Under the pieces are notes generated by a model. It did no database searches and was not told where the DNA came from. It saw nothing but the letters and a program-made list of their open reading frames with translations. A program made the position numbers and the translations under genes. 20,875 nt of DNA from JBBDMU01 sp040878115 (GTDB lineage Bacteria > Bacteroidota > Rhodothermia > Balneolales > Natronogracilivirgulaceae), in contig JBBDMV010000092.1 of the NCBI GenBank assembly GCA_040878115.1, positions 1 through 20,875 on the forward strand. The letters run 5' to 3'. How positions within the stretch are numbered: the first letter of the stretch is position 1; each line of letters opens with the position of its first letter. Of the stretch, positions 1 through 8,800 are shown one piece after another.

Positions 1-9
1 GTCGCTTGC

Positions 10-189
10 GGTGCCCGCGCAGCGGGAGCACCGAAAGCGGGGGTGTGTATGGAATGCACCAGGGGATTTTGAAAAAGCCAGAAGGGCCTGGTGCTATGCT
101 CAGGATGGGTTAGAATATTGGGTAATGTTGAGGGCGTGAGTTAATTACACACCCCCGGTTTTGCCAAAAGCGCTGCTTTGGCAAAACCG
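10..189. repeat. Module of four inverted repeats, REP/BIME-like
   Basis: A 12-bp perfect inverted repeat, CGGGGGTGTGTA (38-49) and TACACACCCCCG (146-157), encloses a smaller one, GCACCAGG (56-63) with CCTGGTGC (87-94). Outside each arm is a further hairpin. On the left GGTGC/GCACC plus CCCGC/GCGGG span 10-32 with a small bulge. On the right is a perfect 13-bp stem, 156-168 with 177-189, around an 8-base loop. Both outer hairpins follow the same CACCCCCG motif in mirrored orientation. This resembles a pair of REP-type elements facing each other (a BIME). No transposase is encoded nearby, and the family is not identified. Confidence 0.6.
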
Positions 190-266
190 TAGGGGCTGTA
201 TCAAAAGGCTAACAAATAGAAGCTATGGTTTACTTATTTAGGTATCTGTCATTCTGCCCCTAATCC

Positions 267-311
267 GGCGAAGTCGAAGATTCCTCTGGTGCAATCCACC
301 AGGGCTTCGCC
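267..311. terminator. Nested stem-loop downstream of phosphofructokinase
   Basis: An outer perfect 7-bp stem, GGCGAAG (267-273) with CTTCGCC (305-311), encloses an inner perfect 6-bp stem, CTGGTG (286-291) with CACCAG (297-302). It lies 19 bases past the stop of the leftward phosphofructokinase gene. There is no long U-run on the transcribed side, so a classic intrinsic terminator is not supported. A 3'-end-stabilising structure or a dispersed repeat is equally possible. Confidence 0.35.
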
Positions 312-329
312 CCACCACGTTATCTTTTG

Positions 330-1658
330 TTATATAACCTTCTTCTTACCGTCAACCTCTGGAGAGCCAAGGCTATTTTTGGATATCGTGCTATCGCTAT
401 ATAGAAGGTCGTTCTCAATTACAGAAGAAAACCGGTTGCGAAATTCATCCACGGAAAGCCCGGCTGTTGCGGCATATTTAGAAAGCTCCTCATTATCTTC
501 AAAGTCAGATCTTTTTAACCGAAGCATGTACCGGCGGGCAATTTTAAAGTACTCACTCCTTACATCAACCATTCGGACCTTGGTCTTTTTGGTTTTCGGG
601 TCCAGAATATCTTTGAAGTACATGGGTACGAAGTTACCCTCCTGAATGGAAACCATGGCGGCATTTCCACCATCCAGCATAAACTGTGCCGCAGAATGGC
701 CAAGATCCCGTGTATACTCCATATCAAAAGGTATCGGATCGGCGCATCGCACTTCATAGCCAATATCTTTGGCTACTATGGTCGTTTTTATGCCCAATTC
801 GATAAGCCTTTTCTGGACTTCTTGTTTAATAATTCGCCCAAAATCGACTTCTGCAATACGCAGGTTATCATGTTCATCAAGCTCAACCTCGGCAATACTT
901 GCCAACTCTTCGGGGTCAATGCGTTCTACCAGGCCTTCAGCTAAAACGGCGACGCCATCCTGGCGTCCGTAGCTCAGGCGTTTGATAATAGATCCGACTA
1001 AAACGTCAACCATGTTTTGTATGGAGATGTACTCACCTTTAAACTCTTCCGATATCAAGGTCATGGATGCCCCCGCAGCTTTGCCAATGCCCAGCGCAAG
1101 ATGACCGGCTTTTCGGCCCATAGCAACTGCAAAATACCAACGTGATGTTGTATTAGCATCAACCATAAGGTTTTTTACGATCTCAACACCGATGTGGCGA
1201 GCGGTCTGGTAACCGAAAGTAGGAATACCGTGTGGCAGGTCCAGATCATTATCAATGGTTTTTGGAACATGGACAACACGGATACGTCCGGCAGCCAGTT
1301 TTTCAAGGGTCATGGCACTGAACGCGGTATCATCTCCGCCAATGGTGATAAGTTTGTCGACATTCAGGCGAAGCAGAGACGAAATTACATTTTCAAGATG
1401 CTTCTTGTCTTTAGTCGGGTTGTCGCGGGCAATCCCCAGAAATGATCCCCCACGAAAATGGATGCGGCTTACATTATCAATGTTCAGTTCCTGGGTATGT
1501 TCAATATCTCCCTGCATGATCCATTTGAACCCATCTCTCAAGCCAATTACTTCAACACCCTCAAGGGCCGCACGAATCGTTACAGACCCTATTACACTGT
1601 TAATGCCTGGCGCAGGCCCACCAGCGACCAAAATGGCCATTTTTTTTGTTGTAGACAT
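330..1658 (-). CDS. pfp: Phosphofructokinase, diphosphate-dependent type
   Basis: Predicted cytosolic phosphofructokinase of the PfkA superfamily (442 aa), which phosphorylates fructose 6-phosphate to fructose 1,6-bisphosphate in glycolysis. Visible motifs are GGPAPG (13-18) in the phosphoryl-donor site, GGDDT (107-111), the catalytic PKTIDND (132-138) and the sugar-phosphate-binding MGRKAG (180-185). In this family ATP-using enzymes normally carry GGDGS/T. A second Asp in GGDD is the hallmark of diphosphate-using enzymes, so I infer PPi as donor and a reversible reaction. The length suits the longer PPi-PFK clades rather than the ~320-aa E. coli enzyme. An AAAGGA lies 6 bases before the ATG and supports this start. 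The gene follows yciO on the same strand after about 200 bp, so co-transcription is uncertain. Donor specificity is read from the motif only. Confidence 0.9.
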   Translation of the reverse strand: MSTTKKMAILVAGGPAPGINSVIGSVTIRAALEGVEVIGLRDGFKWIMQGDIEHTQELNIDNVSRIHFRGGSFLGIARDNPTKDKKHLENVISSLLRLNVDKLITIGGDDTAFSAMTLEKLAAGRIRVVHVPKTIDNDLDLPHGIPTFGYQTARHIGVEIVKNLMVDANTTSRWYFAVAMGRKAGHLALGIGKAAGASMTLISEEFKGEYISIQNMVDVLVGSIIKRLSYGRQDGVAVLAEGLVERIDPEELASIAEVELDEHDNLRIAEVDFGRIIKQEVQKRLIELGIKTTIVAKDIGYEVRCADPIPFDMEYTRDLGHSAAQFMLDGGNAAMVSIQEGNFVPMYFKDILDPKTKKTKVRMVDVRSEYFKIARRYMLRLKRSDFEDNEELSKYAATAGLSVDEFRNRFSSVIENDLLYSDSTISKNSLGSPEVDGKKKVI

Positions 1659-1764
1659 AGTATCCTTTATTTTTTCAACTTAGAAAAATGACGAAATTTC
1701 TTGTGTTTAATTCTCAGTCATTTTATGATAACATGGTAATATAATTATTATGGGATTCTAATGT

Positions 1765-1814
1765 GGATAACTTTGCATTATTTCAGGGTTAGCTTAACGA
1801 ATACAAAGTTATCC
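1765..1814. repeat. Inverted repeat between yciO and phosphofructokinase
   Basis: GGATAACTTTG (1765-1775) is perfectly complementary to CAAAGTTATCC (1804-1814), with 28 bases between the arms. A second short stem, GGCTTT/AAAGCC (1830-1846), lies between it and the yciO stop codon. Either could be part of the 3' end of the yciO transcript or a binding site near the phosphofructokinase promoter. No U-tract follows on the minus strand, so I do not call it a terminator. Confidence 0.35.
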
Positions 1815-1858
1815 TGTTTAAGACCGCCCGGCTTTGGTGAAAAGCCAAGCTCACGCTT

Positions 1859-2530
1859 CTACTCTTCACTCAGTGGACCAACGTTCTCCCAGGCAAAAGC
1901 TTCCTCCAGGGCCTCGATACCCAGGCCCCGCCGGACAATAACCGGCATTTCTCCGGTCATGTTAATAATGGTGGATTGGTTAGATTGCAAAGGCAAGTCG
2001 TCATCTACGACTATATCTACCTGTTTTTCCAGGTTCCGGAAAAGTTGTTCTTTAGATAGCCCTTCAAGGCCATTTTCGTTCATTTCAGGTGTCTTTGCCG
2101 TGGCAGCAATTAATGGTATGCCCAATTCAGCAATTAATTCCTGACAAATCGGAGCATCCGGCACCCGAAATCCGATGGTTTCCCTGCGGGGATGAACTAA
2201 TAGCTTGGGTACCTCCTTCGTTGATGGCAGCACAAAAGTATAGGGTCCGGGGATCAGCCTTTTAATTACTTTAAAGTTCTCGTCGGATAGCTGAGCAAAC
2301 TTGGATATGCCGGATAAAGAGTCACAAATTAAAGTAAACAAGTGATCTTTAGGTAAATGACGAATTAAGCGAATTCGATCAACACCTTTTTTGTTATCGT
2401 AGCAGCAGCCTAAAGCGTATTGGCTGTCGGTAGGAAATAATGCAACGGAGCCGGATTTAAGAAGATCGGCCAGTTCAAAAATTCGTTTTTTGTGAGGGGT
2501 CTGATGATGGAGTTTTACTTTTTGGGCCAT
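1859..2530 (-). CDS. yciO: YciO-type Sua5/YrdC family protein
   Basis: A 223-aa cytosolic protein of the Sua5/YrdC/YciO superfamily, whose TsaC/Sua5 members make threonylcarbamoyl-AMP for the tRNA t6A37 modification. It resembles E. coli YciO along its length: PTDSQYALGC near residue 34, an IRHLPKDHLFTL segment, a TKEVPKLL..RRETIGFRVP stretch in the middle, and STIINMT..PVIVRRGLG near the C terminus. It has the single-domain length of YciO (about 206 aa) without the extra Sua5 domain. The KxR signature of true TsaC is not seen at the expected place, so the t6A role is uncertain. It diverges from the 2740 gene across 209 bp. I see no clear Shine-Dalgarno before the ATG. Confidence 0.88.
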   Translation of the reverse strand: MAQKVKLHHQTPHKKRIFELADLLKSGSVALFPTDSQYALGCCYDNKKGVDRIRLIRHLPKDHLFTLICDSLSGISKFAQLSDENFKVIKRLIPGPYTFVLPSTKEVPKLLVHPRRETIGFRVPDAPICQELIAELGIPLIAATAKTPEMNENGLEGLSKEQLFRNLEKQVDIVVDDDLPLQSNQSTIINMTGEMPVIVRRGLGIEALEEAFAWENVGPLSEE

Positions 2531-2739
2531 TCTAACTGGTTTTAGGTGTGAATTTTAAACTATTGTTGTCGCAAAACAATGCTAAATGTTCAAATAATCA
2601 TGATACTCTCTTTCTTTAATGAACCTAATCGGTTTTAATTATTTGATAAATAAAAAAATTCTTCTTTTATAACATATAAATTTGAACGCTTTGATGCATA
2701 TGGACCTTTACTTTTTATCAACCTGTAACCTAAAGTATT

Positions 2740-3459
2740 ATGAATACTGAAGTAGAAGCTTACTGGCTGGGACACTCGGCTTTCAAACTGATAAGCCCCA
2801 AGGGCAGTGTCCTTTATATCGATCCATTTTTGTCAGGTAACCCTCAAACACCTGAAAATGAGAAGTCACCGGAGCAGATCGATTATATCCTGCTCACCCA
2901 CGGGCACCCGGACCACGTAGGGGATACCCTTGATCTGGCTGAAAAAACAGGAGCAAAAGTTCTTGCTATCGTTGAACTTTCGGCCCTTCTCATCGAAGCC
3001 GGCCTTTCGGCAGATCAGGCCCTGGAAATGAACAAAGGCGGTACCGCTGTTTTCGATGATTTCAAAGTGACCATGACCTCAGCCAATCATAGCTCATCAT
3101 ACAATGGGCAATATGCCGGAGAACCAGCAGGGCTGATTGTTCATTTCAATAACGACATCAAGATCTATCATGCCGGGGACACCAATATCATGATGGATTT
3201 CAAATTGTACTGGGAACTTTATCATCCTGAAGTTGCCCTCTTGCCAATAGGTGACTACTACGTGATGAGTCCTGAAGAGGCATCATATTCCTGCAAATTG
3301 CTGCGACCGAAGCTTGCCATTCCTATTCACTACGGAACATTCCCTGTGCTCACCGGTTCACCGGAAGAGTTCAAGACGATCACCGAAGAGCGATCGAAAG
3401 GGAAAACCAAAGTGCTTATTCCCGAAGCCGGAGTAAACTTTTTAACAAATAATGAATGA
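2740..3459 (+). CDS. UPF0173 metal-dependent hydrolase (MBL fold)
   Basis: A 239-aa single-domain metallo-beta-lactamase-fold protein of the UPF0173/UlaG-like group. The WLGHSAF opening (9-15) and the YIDPFLSGNP strand-loop (27-35) are typical of the group. Metal-binding residues are visible: HGHPDH (54-59, the HxHxDH motif), H117 in a SANHSS segment, the Asp of HAGDT (144-148) and the late His of PIHYGT (195-200). A di-metal hydrolase acting in the cytosol is expected. UPF0173 has no settled physiological substrate, so I do not propose one. There is no signal peptide. Upstream, a TTTG at 2681 and a TACTTTTT at 2709 loosely resemble a Bacteroidota promoter, with poor spacing. The gene appears monocistronic. 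Confidence 0.9.
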   Translation: MNTEVEAYWLGHSAFKLISPKGSVLYIDPFLSGNPQTPENEKSPEQIDYILLTHGHPDHVGDTLDLAEKTGAKVLAIVELSALLIEAGLSADQALEMNKGGTAVFDDFKVTMTSANHSSSYNGQYAGEPAGLIVHFNNDIKIYHAGDTNIMMDFKLYWELYHPEVALLPIGDYYVMSPEEASYSCKLLRPKLAIPIHYGTFPVLTGSPEEFKTITEERSKGKTKVLIPEAGVNFLTNNE

Positions 3460-3932
3460 AGCGGCATTTAAACAAACTGGATATCTGATCGCGGGTTTTT
3501 AAGGAGTACCTGGGTTTGTTTTAACGCTAAGGCTATAAATCCGTTAGCGCCTCAAGAAAACGTATACCGTCTTGCAGGGGTGGGTTCGGCTTAAGCTACA
3601 AATAAACAACATATAAGGTATAAAAATACTCTTGTTGCGCTATTCAACCACCAAATTCCTCAATAGCGGCGACATTAATTATGCTTTTGATAAAGTAAAT
3701 CTCCCCTCAATAAGCCCGTAATACACCTGTTCTGGACTCTTTTTAGCCTGGAATCCAGGTTATTTGTGGCCGGACCAAACCTTACCCAAGATATGGAGAA
3801 ATCACAGGGAAGATAAAGATGTATCAGATCAGGCTCTTTATTTGGGGTAATAGGGTATTAGGCTATATGCCTGATAGTGGTTTTATGTCTATTATATCTA
3901 ACTGTTATTTATAGAAATAAAGATAATTATTA
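3460..3932. other. Non-coding stretch left of the assembly gap
   Basis: I find no convincing coding region here. Minor structure includes a 6-bp stem CGCTAA/TTAGCG (3525-3530 and 3544-3549), which could end the upstream gene's transcript but lacks a T-run, and a 13-base palindrome, CCTGGAATCCAGG (3747-3759). The last 60 bases are AT-rich and run into the N block. Confidence 0.5.
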
Positions 3933-4032
3933 NNNNNNNNNNNNNNNNNNNNNNNNNNNNNNNNNNNNNNNNNNNNNNNNNNNNNNNNNNNNNNNNNNNN
4001 NNNNNNNNNNNNNNNNNNNNNNNNNNNNNNNN
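3933..4032. other. Assembly gap (100 N)
   Basis: Exactly 100 unknown bases, the conventional filler for a scaffold gap of unknown size. The first base after the gap is also the first base of a 55-bp repeat that recurs 120 bp later, so the assembly probably broke on repeats. The true length and content are unknown. Confidence 0.98.
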
Positions 4033-4087
4033 CATTCCGTGATGCGGGTGCATGATTGTAGAGACGCAAGATCTTGCGTCTCTACGG
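4033..4087. repeat. 55-bp repeat with 28-bp perfect palindrome, copy 1
   Basis: This 55-bp unit starts CATTCCGTGATGCGGGTG and ends CTCTACGG. It recurs identically at 4153-4207. Bases 4058-4085 are a perfect 28-bp palindrome made of GTAGAGACGCAAGA and its reverse complement, centred on AGATCT. Dispersed palindromes of this GTAGAGACGC...GCGTCTCTAC type are known from other bacterial genomes. They look like non-autonomous mobile repeats and encode nothing. Confidence 0.9.
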
Positions 4088-4152
4088 ATGGGTTTAACAA
4101 ATGCCTGAATAAACCAAAAAACCGTAATTTCATCATACCGGGAATAGGAGTA

Positions 4153-4207
4153 CATTCCGTGATGCGGGTGCATGATTGTAGAGACGCAAGATCTTGCGTC
4201 TCTACGG
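4153..4207. repeat. 55-bp repeat with 28-bp perfect palindrome, copy 2
   Basis: Identical to copy 1 over all 55 bases, in the same orientation, with a start-to-start distance of 120 bp. The palindrome lies at 4178-4205. The 65 bases between copies are unique within the window. Apparent reading frames across these copies give a Cys/Arg/Ser-rich peptide (DCRDARSCVST) that is only a translation of the palindrome. Confidence 0.9.
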
Positions 4208-4301
4208 TTGAACCTGTAATTTCCAATTAGTGAACCTCTTTTTTAAATTTTCGCTTTCCTCTAACGTTATGAGTTGAGCTTTTTCAAAATTTTAATGCCC
4301 C

Positions 4302-4868
4302 ATGCCAACAGATATTAGATCGCGTATCACCATTGATGCTCTGAAGAATACCAGTGTATATAAAGCTATTATATTGATCATCCTGGTAAGTGCTCTTGCT
4401 TTTTTGTTTCTGGTCTGGCTTCTCTACTACCAGCAGGGGATAGAATATTCCTCGGATATTATTGCCAACCTTCCGGCACTGAATGCATCGTTAAATGCTA
4501 TCAGTACCACGATGCTGTTGTTTGGATATTATTATATTCTTCAGCGAAAGTTTGAAATCCATATGCGCTTTATGGTCGCGGCTTTTGCCAGTTCAACCCT
4601 GTTCCTGATCAGCTATGTGATATACCATACTTTTCAGGGGCATACCCTTTTTGAGGGGACCGGCTTTATACGCCCTGTATATTTTTCCATTCTGATTAGC
4701 CACATTATCTTATCGGCTGCGGTTGTGCCCCTGGTGCTGAGCAGTTTTTATTTTGCCTTTGCAGGAAGGTTTAAGGTCCATCGAAAATTGTCCAGGTTCA
4801 CATTTCCCGTATGGCTTTATGTGTCGGTAACCGGGGTGTTGATCTTTCTGATCAACAATGCTTATTAG
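4302..4868 (+). CDS. DUF420 membrane protein, CtaM/YozB-like
   Basis: A 188-aa integral membrane protein of the DUF420 family with about five membrane segments: roughly 20-43, 60-80, 90-110, 125-150 and 168-186. Family hallmarks are the LPALNASLNAIST segment (near 57-69), SYVIYHTFQGHTLFEGTGFIRPVYF in the middle (residues about 103-127, with candidate heme/copper-ligand His), and a C-terminal FPVWLYVSVTGVLIFL. A Gram-positive member, CtaM, is required for heme-copper oxidase maturation. Its position 294 bp ahead of the actA-coxD operon fits the same role here, which is inference. I see no clear Shine-Dalgarno, and the intervening promoter suggests separate transcription. The gene may be cotranscribed with sequence hidden by the gap. 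Confidence 0.85.
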   Translation: MPTDIRSRITIDALKNTSVYKAIILIILVSALAFLFLVWLLYYQQGIEYSSDIIANLPALNASLNAISTTMLLFGYYYILQRKFEIHMRFMVAAFASSTLFLISYVIYHTFQGHTLFEGTGFIRPVYFSILISHIILSAAVVPLVLSSFYFAFAGRFKVHRKLSRFTFPVWLYVSVTGVLIFLINNAY

Positions 4869-5045
4869 AAAGTGGTCCTAAAGGAATTTATAGGATAAAC
4901 TGTTAAAAAATAATCTTTAAAGAGTATCAGATTAATTTATAAAGGACTACTGCATTACTTTGAGATGTTCTTATAAGACAATGGCGCGAAGTAGATTTTT
5001 TTAATTTTGTGAACGAAATATCAAGCATATTAGAAAATTCTGCTT

Positions 5046-5053
5046 TATCTTTG
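5046..5053 (+). promoter_or_regulatory. Bacteroidota-type -7 promoter element for actA operon
   Basis: TATCTTTG matches the TAnnTTTG -7 consensus of Bacteroidota sigma-A promoters exactly. Transcription should start near 5060, giving a leader of about 100 nt before actA. A -33 TTTG at the usual distance is absent; the nearest is at 5006-5009, which is too far. An identical octamer precedes the tRNA-Leu gene in this window, which strengthens the call. Confidence 0.6.
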
Positions 5054-5060
5054 CATCGAT

Positions 5061-5140
5061 GTGGAAATGAAGCTTCCACGAAGGTTATATTTCATTTGTT
5101 AATTATTTCTTAAACTGGTGTAGCCTGATAGCTAATCAGG
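5061..5140 (+). promoter_or_regulatory. Structured 5' leader of the respiratory operon
   Basis: Two perfect 6-bp hairpins lie in the predicted leader. GTGGAA (5061-5066) pairs with TTCCAC (5074-5079) right at the expected 5' end. CCTGAT (5124-5129) pairs with ATCAGG (5135-5140) around a 5-base loop, 22 bases before the actA ATG. A repeated TCAGG (5136-5140, 5142-5146) offers an alternative partner for the second hairpin. The first may protect the transcript's 5' end and the second may tune translation. No known riboswitch is recognised. Confidence 0.4.
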
Positions 5141-5162
5141 ATCAGGTATTTTTAAGTATTTT

Positions 5163-5810
5163 ATGGCACAAATTTTTCCAAAGTGGGCTAATAAGGTTCC
5201 AAAGCAAATTCAACTCGGTTTAATTTTAGGTCTTACTGCTATTGTTTTCGGTTTCTGGTATTTTGGCTCTCCTGAATATTTAGAAGTCGGCTATGCTCCG
5301 GAACAGCCTATACCTTATAGCCACCAATTGCATGTCGGGGAGTTAGGCCTTGATTGCCGCTACTGTCACGCCTCCGTAGAAGAATCGGCTAAAGCGTCGA
5401 TACCACCTACCCAAACTTGTATGGGCTGCCATGAACAAATTGCCAGCGACAGCCCGGCCCTTGAACCCCTTCGCGAAAGCTGGGAAACAGGAGAACCGGT
5501 AGAGTGGGTACGTGTCCATGATATTCCCGACCTCGCTTATTTTGACCACAGCGCCCATGTTAACGTTGGCGTTGGTTGTGTTAGCTGTCACGGACGTGTT
5601 GACCGCATGCAGGTTGTTATGAAAACCGAATCTATGAGCATGGGTTGGTGCCTTGATTGCCACAATGATCCGGGACCAGACCTTCGGCCGGTAGAGCAGG
5701 TTACTAATATGGATTGGCAGCCACCAGAAGATCAGCATGAACTTGCCCAGATGATTATTTCAAAACGAAATATTGCCCCTCCCACCTATTGCAACGCCTG
5801 TCATAGATAA
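5163..5810 (+). CDS. actA: ActA, pentaheme cytochrome c subunit of alternative complex III
   Basis: A 215-aa periplasmic multiheme cytochrome anchored by one N-terminal membrane segment (about 17-36). Five CXXCH heme c sites are visible: CRYCH (65-69), CMGCH (86-90), CVSCH (139-143), CLDCH (163-167) and CNACH (210-214). Five hemes and this length match ActA of the Rhodothermus and Flavobacterium complexes. It passes electrons from the quinol-oxidising part of alternative complex III toward ActE or the oxidase. It is the first gene of a run extending to coxD, with the structured leader and -7 element just upstream. Cytochrome c maturation in the periplasm is required. Confidence 0.95.
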   Translation: MAQIFPKWANKVPKQIQLGLILGLTAIVFGFWYFGSPEYLEVGYAPEQPIPYSHQLHVGELGLDCRYCHASVEESAKASIPPTQTCMGCHEQIASDSPALEPLRESWETGEPVEWVRVHDIPDLAYFDHSAHVNVGVGCVSCHGRVDRMQVVMKTESMSMGWCLDCHNDPGPDLRPVEQVTNMDWQPPEDQHELAQMIISKRNIAPPTYCNACHR

Positions 5811-5849
5811 TCCAGACTTTTTGTTTTTAAAAAAACACAGTAACTAAAC

Positions 5850-8800
5850 ATGAGTAACGAAAATCAGCGAACGTACTGGAAAAGCCTAAACGAGCTGGCA
5901 CAAAACGAAGAGTTTGTAAAAGCTTCGGAGCGTGAATTTCCAAAAGAAGCGTCCGAATTGAAAGACGGCTTGTCCAGAAGGAATTTTATTCAGATTATGG
6001 GGGCTTCGGTAGCACTTGCCGGCCTGGCTTCCTGTAGAAAACCTGTTCAAAAAATTCTCCCCCTTAGGCAGCAACCAGAGCATATGGTACCGGGCAACCC
6101 CTTGTACTATGCAACATCAATGCCTTTTAAGGATAGTGTTTACGGCTTAATAGTGGAGACTCGCGAAGGTCGTCCCATCAAAATAGAAGGCAATCCAGAG
6201 CATCCGTCAACTTTGGGGTCTACCAATGTGTTCCAACAAGCGGCAACCCTTGAGCTTTATGACCGTGACCGTTCACGTCATATACTGCAAGGTGATCAGC
6301 AGGCAAGCCGGGAAGAGTTTGAAGCTTTTTGTGCTGAACAGTTTGCTGATACGGATCAACGAATAGCTTTTATCAGCGAGGATTCATCCTCACCTACCTA
6401 TTTACGGTTAAAGCAAGCCGTACTTGATCGCTTTCCAAATGCTGAATGGGTAAATCACGAACCGTTTAGCGATGAAAACCGATTGCTGGGAAATGAAAAG
6501 GCTTTCGGCCAAAAACTCAGGACCTATCATCATTTTGATCAAGCTAAAGTAATATTGTCTTTGGACGAAGACTTTATGCAGCTTAGTGATAATGATGTTG
6601 AGAATGTAAAACGGTTTTCCGAGGCAAGAAGAGTAAAGAGTACAGAAGATGATATGAATCGTCTGTATTCAGTAGAATCAGCATTCACCCTGACCGGGAG
6701 TAATGCCGATCACAGGCTTAGGGTCAAAGCTGCGCAAATTCCGCTTTTCTTAAACGCACTGGCTGCAAGGCTCTCCGAAAGTGTGGATGGGCTGGAAGCG
6801 TACAGAAATTACACTAATGAATTTTCTCAGCATGCATGGATTAGTGTATTGGCTGAGGAGCTGCTGAATAACCGGGGCGAATCCATTGTTGCCGCCGGTA
6901 TGGACCATGATTCGGATGTGCATGCAACTGTGGCAGCTATAAATTTGGCGCTGGGTAATGCAGGTACAACCATTGCTTATCTCGAGCTTCCTCATGTGGA
7001 GGCCGGTGATCAAAACCAGCGGTTCGCTGAAGTTACCCGCAGACTTGGTGCCGGTGAGTTTCAAAGTGTAGTGATTATGGGGACTAACCCTGTATTTACG
7101 GCACCCAGTGACTTGAATTTTGCAGAGGCTCTGGATGCTGTCCCTGTTTCGATAAACTTGTCAAACCATGTAGGCGAAACGGCACGATTGTGCGATTGGC
7201 ATGTCAATAAAACACACTTTCTTGAAGCATGGGGTGATGGATATTCCTACAACGGAGTTCGTTCCATAATACAACCCATGATCCAGCCCTTATTTGGAGC
7301 GTTAAGCGAAGTTGAGTTTCTGAATATGGTGCTTAATGGCGAATATACGCCTGGTTATGATCTTGTCCGTGAGACATGGCAGAGTTTTGCACCACAAGAT
7401 TTTGAAGATACCTGGGCTACGGTATTACACGATGGTTTGCAGGAAGGCACCAGTTTCCCTGCGGTATCGGTAAGTCTGGCTAATGGATTTACTGAAGAAG
7501 CAGGGCAGGTACTCGGGCAATCAACACCTGTTGATGAAGAGGCCCTTGAATTGGTCATGAAAGTAGATTCAAGGGTATATGACGGCCGCTTTGCCAATAA
7601 CGGTTGGTTACAGGAGCTTCCAGACTCAATTACGAAGATTACCTGGGATAATGTAGCTCAGATCAGTGCCGCTACGGCAAGAAGGATCGGCATCCCTGAT
7701 GAAAGAGACTTTGGCGATCTGGATGCTCATAAGATCCGCATTACGGCCGGTGGTCAAACTGTGGAGATTCCGGCTTGGGTAATTCCGGGTCAGGCAGATA
7801 ATAGCATAACCGTAACATATGGTTACGGACGCGAAGGGTTTGGTCGTGTTGCTGATGGTGTTGGTACAGATATTTATCCTTTGAGAACAACGGAAAATCT
7901 CTTGTTCCACAGTGATGTTCAGGTAGAAAGAACCGGTGAACAATATGCTATAGCAAGTACCCAGGACCATTCCAGTATGGAAGGGCGGGCATTGGTTAGA
8001 GAGGCAAGTATTGAAGAATATCGCGATCATCCAACTTTTGCTCCAGACATGGTTTATATACCGGGTGAAGTTGATGAAAAGAGTATTTCACGCTATACAC
8101 TTTTTGACCCACAAGATTACCCGGAGAATGAACCTCAGTGGGGCATGTCTATCGACCTTAATACCTGTATTGGTTGCCATGCTTGTACCATTGCCTGTCA
8201 GGCGGAGAATAACATTCCGGTTATTGGTAAACGTGAGGTCCATCGCGAGCGGGAAATGCACTGGATTCGTGTAGACCGGTATTTCTCAGGCCCTGATGAG
8301 GCAAATCCTCAGGTATTACACCAGCCGGTTCCCTGTATGCATTGCGAATTGGCTCCTTGTGAGCAGGTTTGTCCTGTTGCAGCAACAACGCACAGCGATG
8401 ACGGGTTGAACCAAATGACCTATAACCGCTGTATAGGAACCCGGTATTGTGCTAACAATTGTCCTTACAAGGTCCGGCGCTTTAACTTCTTCAATTACAC
8501 CAAGGAATATTTAACCACTGGTGAAGATCCTGAAGTGGTACAAATGGCTATGAACCCGGATGTAACGATCCGTTTCCGTGGCGTGATGGAAAAATGCACG
8601 TATTGCGTACAGCGAATTCAACGAGGTAAAATTGAAACCAAACGTGAGACCGATTTAAAGAAACCGGCTGACGGTACTGTAAAAACAGCTTGCCAGCAAG
8701 CTTGTCCTGCCAATGCCATTGATTTTGGTGACCTTACAGACACAGACAGCCAGATTAGTCAAATTAAGCGTAATGAACGTAGTTATTTAATGCTTGGGGA

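Larger units (their letters stand above)
1..329. other. Non-coding, inverted-repeat-rich stretch at left edge
   Basis: I see no credible gene in these 329 bases. The stretch contains several inverted repeats, listed separately: a hairpin-rich module at 10-189 and a nested stem-loop at 267-311. The start of the module may lie outside the window. Bases 190-266 show nothing I recognise. The region lies downstream of the leftward phosphofructokinase gene, so part of it may be transcribed as that gene's 3' tail. Confidence 0.6.

Noticed and set aside
1255..1683. 142-aa plus-strand frame opposite the phosphofructokinase
   Set aside because: It is antisense to a strongly supported gene, and the composition and motifs belong to the minus-strand protein.
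1765..1814. Intrinsic terminator of yciO
   Set aside because: The stem is AT-rich with a 28-base loop and no U-tract follows on the minus strand; kept only as an inverted repeat.
4033..4207. CRISPR-like array
   Set aside because: Only two units with a perfect long palindrome, a single 65-base spacer and no cas genes. This fits a dispersed palindromic repeat instead.
4033..4230. Short reading frames with HDCRDARSCVST-like peptides over the 55-bp repeats
   Set aside because: They are translations of the 28-bp palindrome, occur on both strands, and are interrupted by the N gap; there is no protein-like composition.
5343..5738. 131-aa minus-strand frame opposite actA
   Set aside because: It overlaps a pentaheme cytochrome whose five CXXCH motifs leave no doubt about the coding strand.
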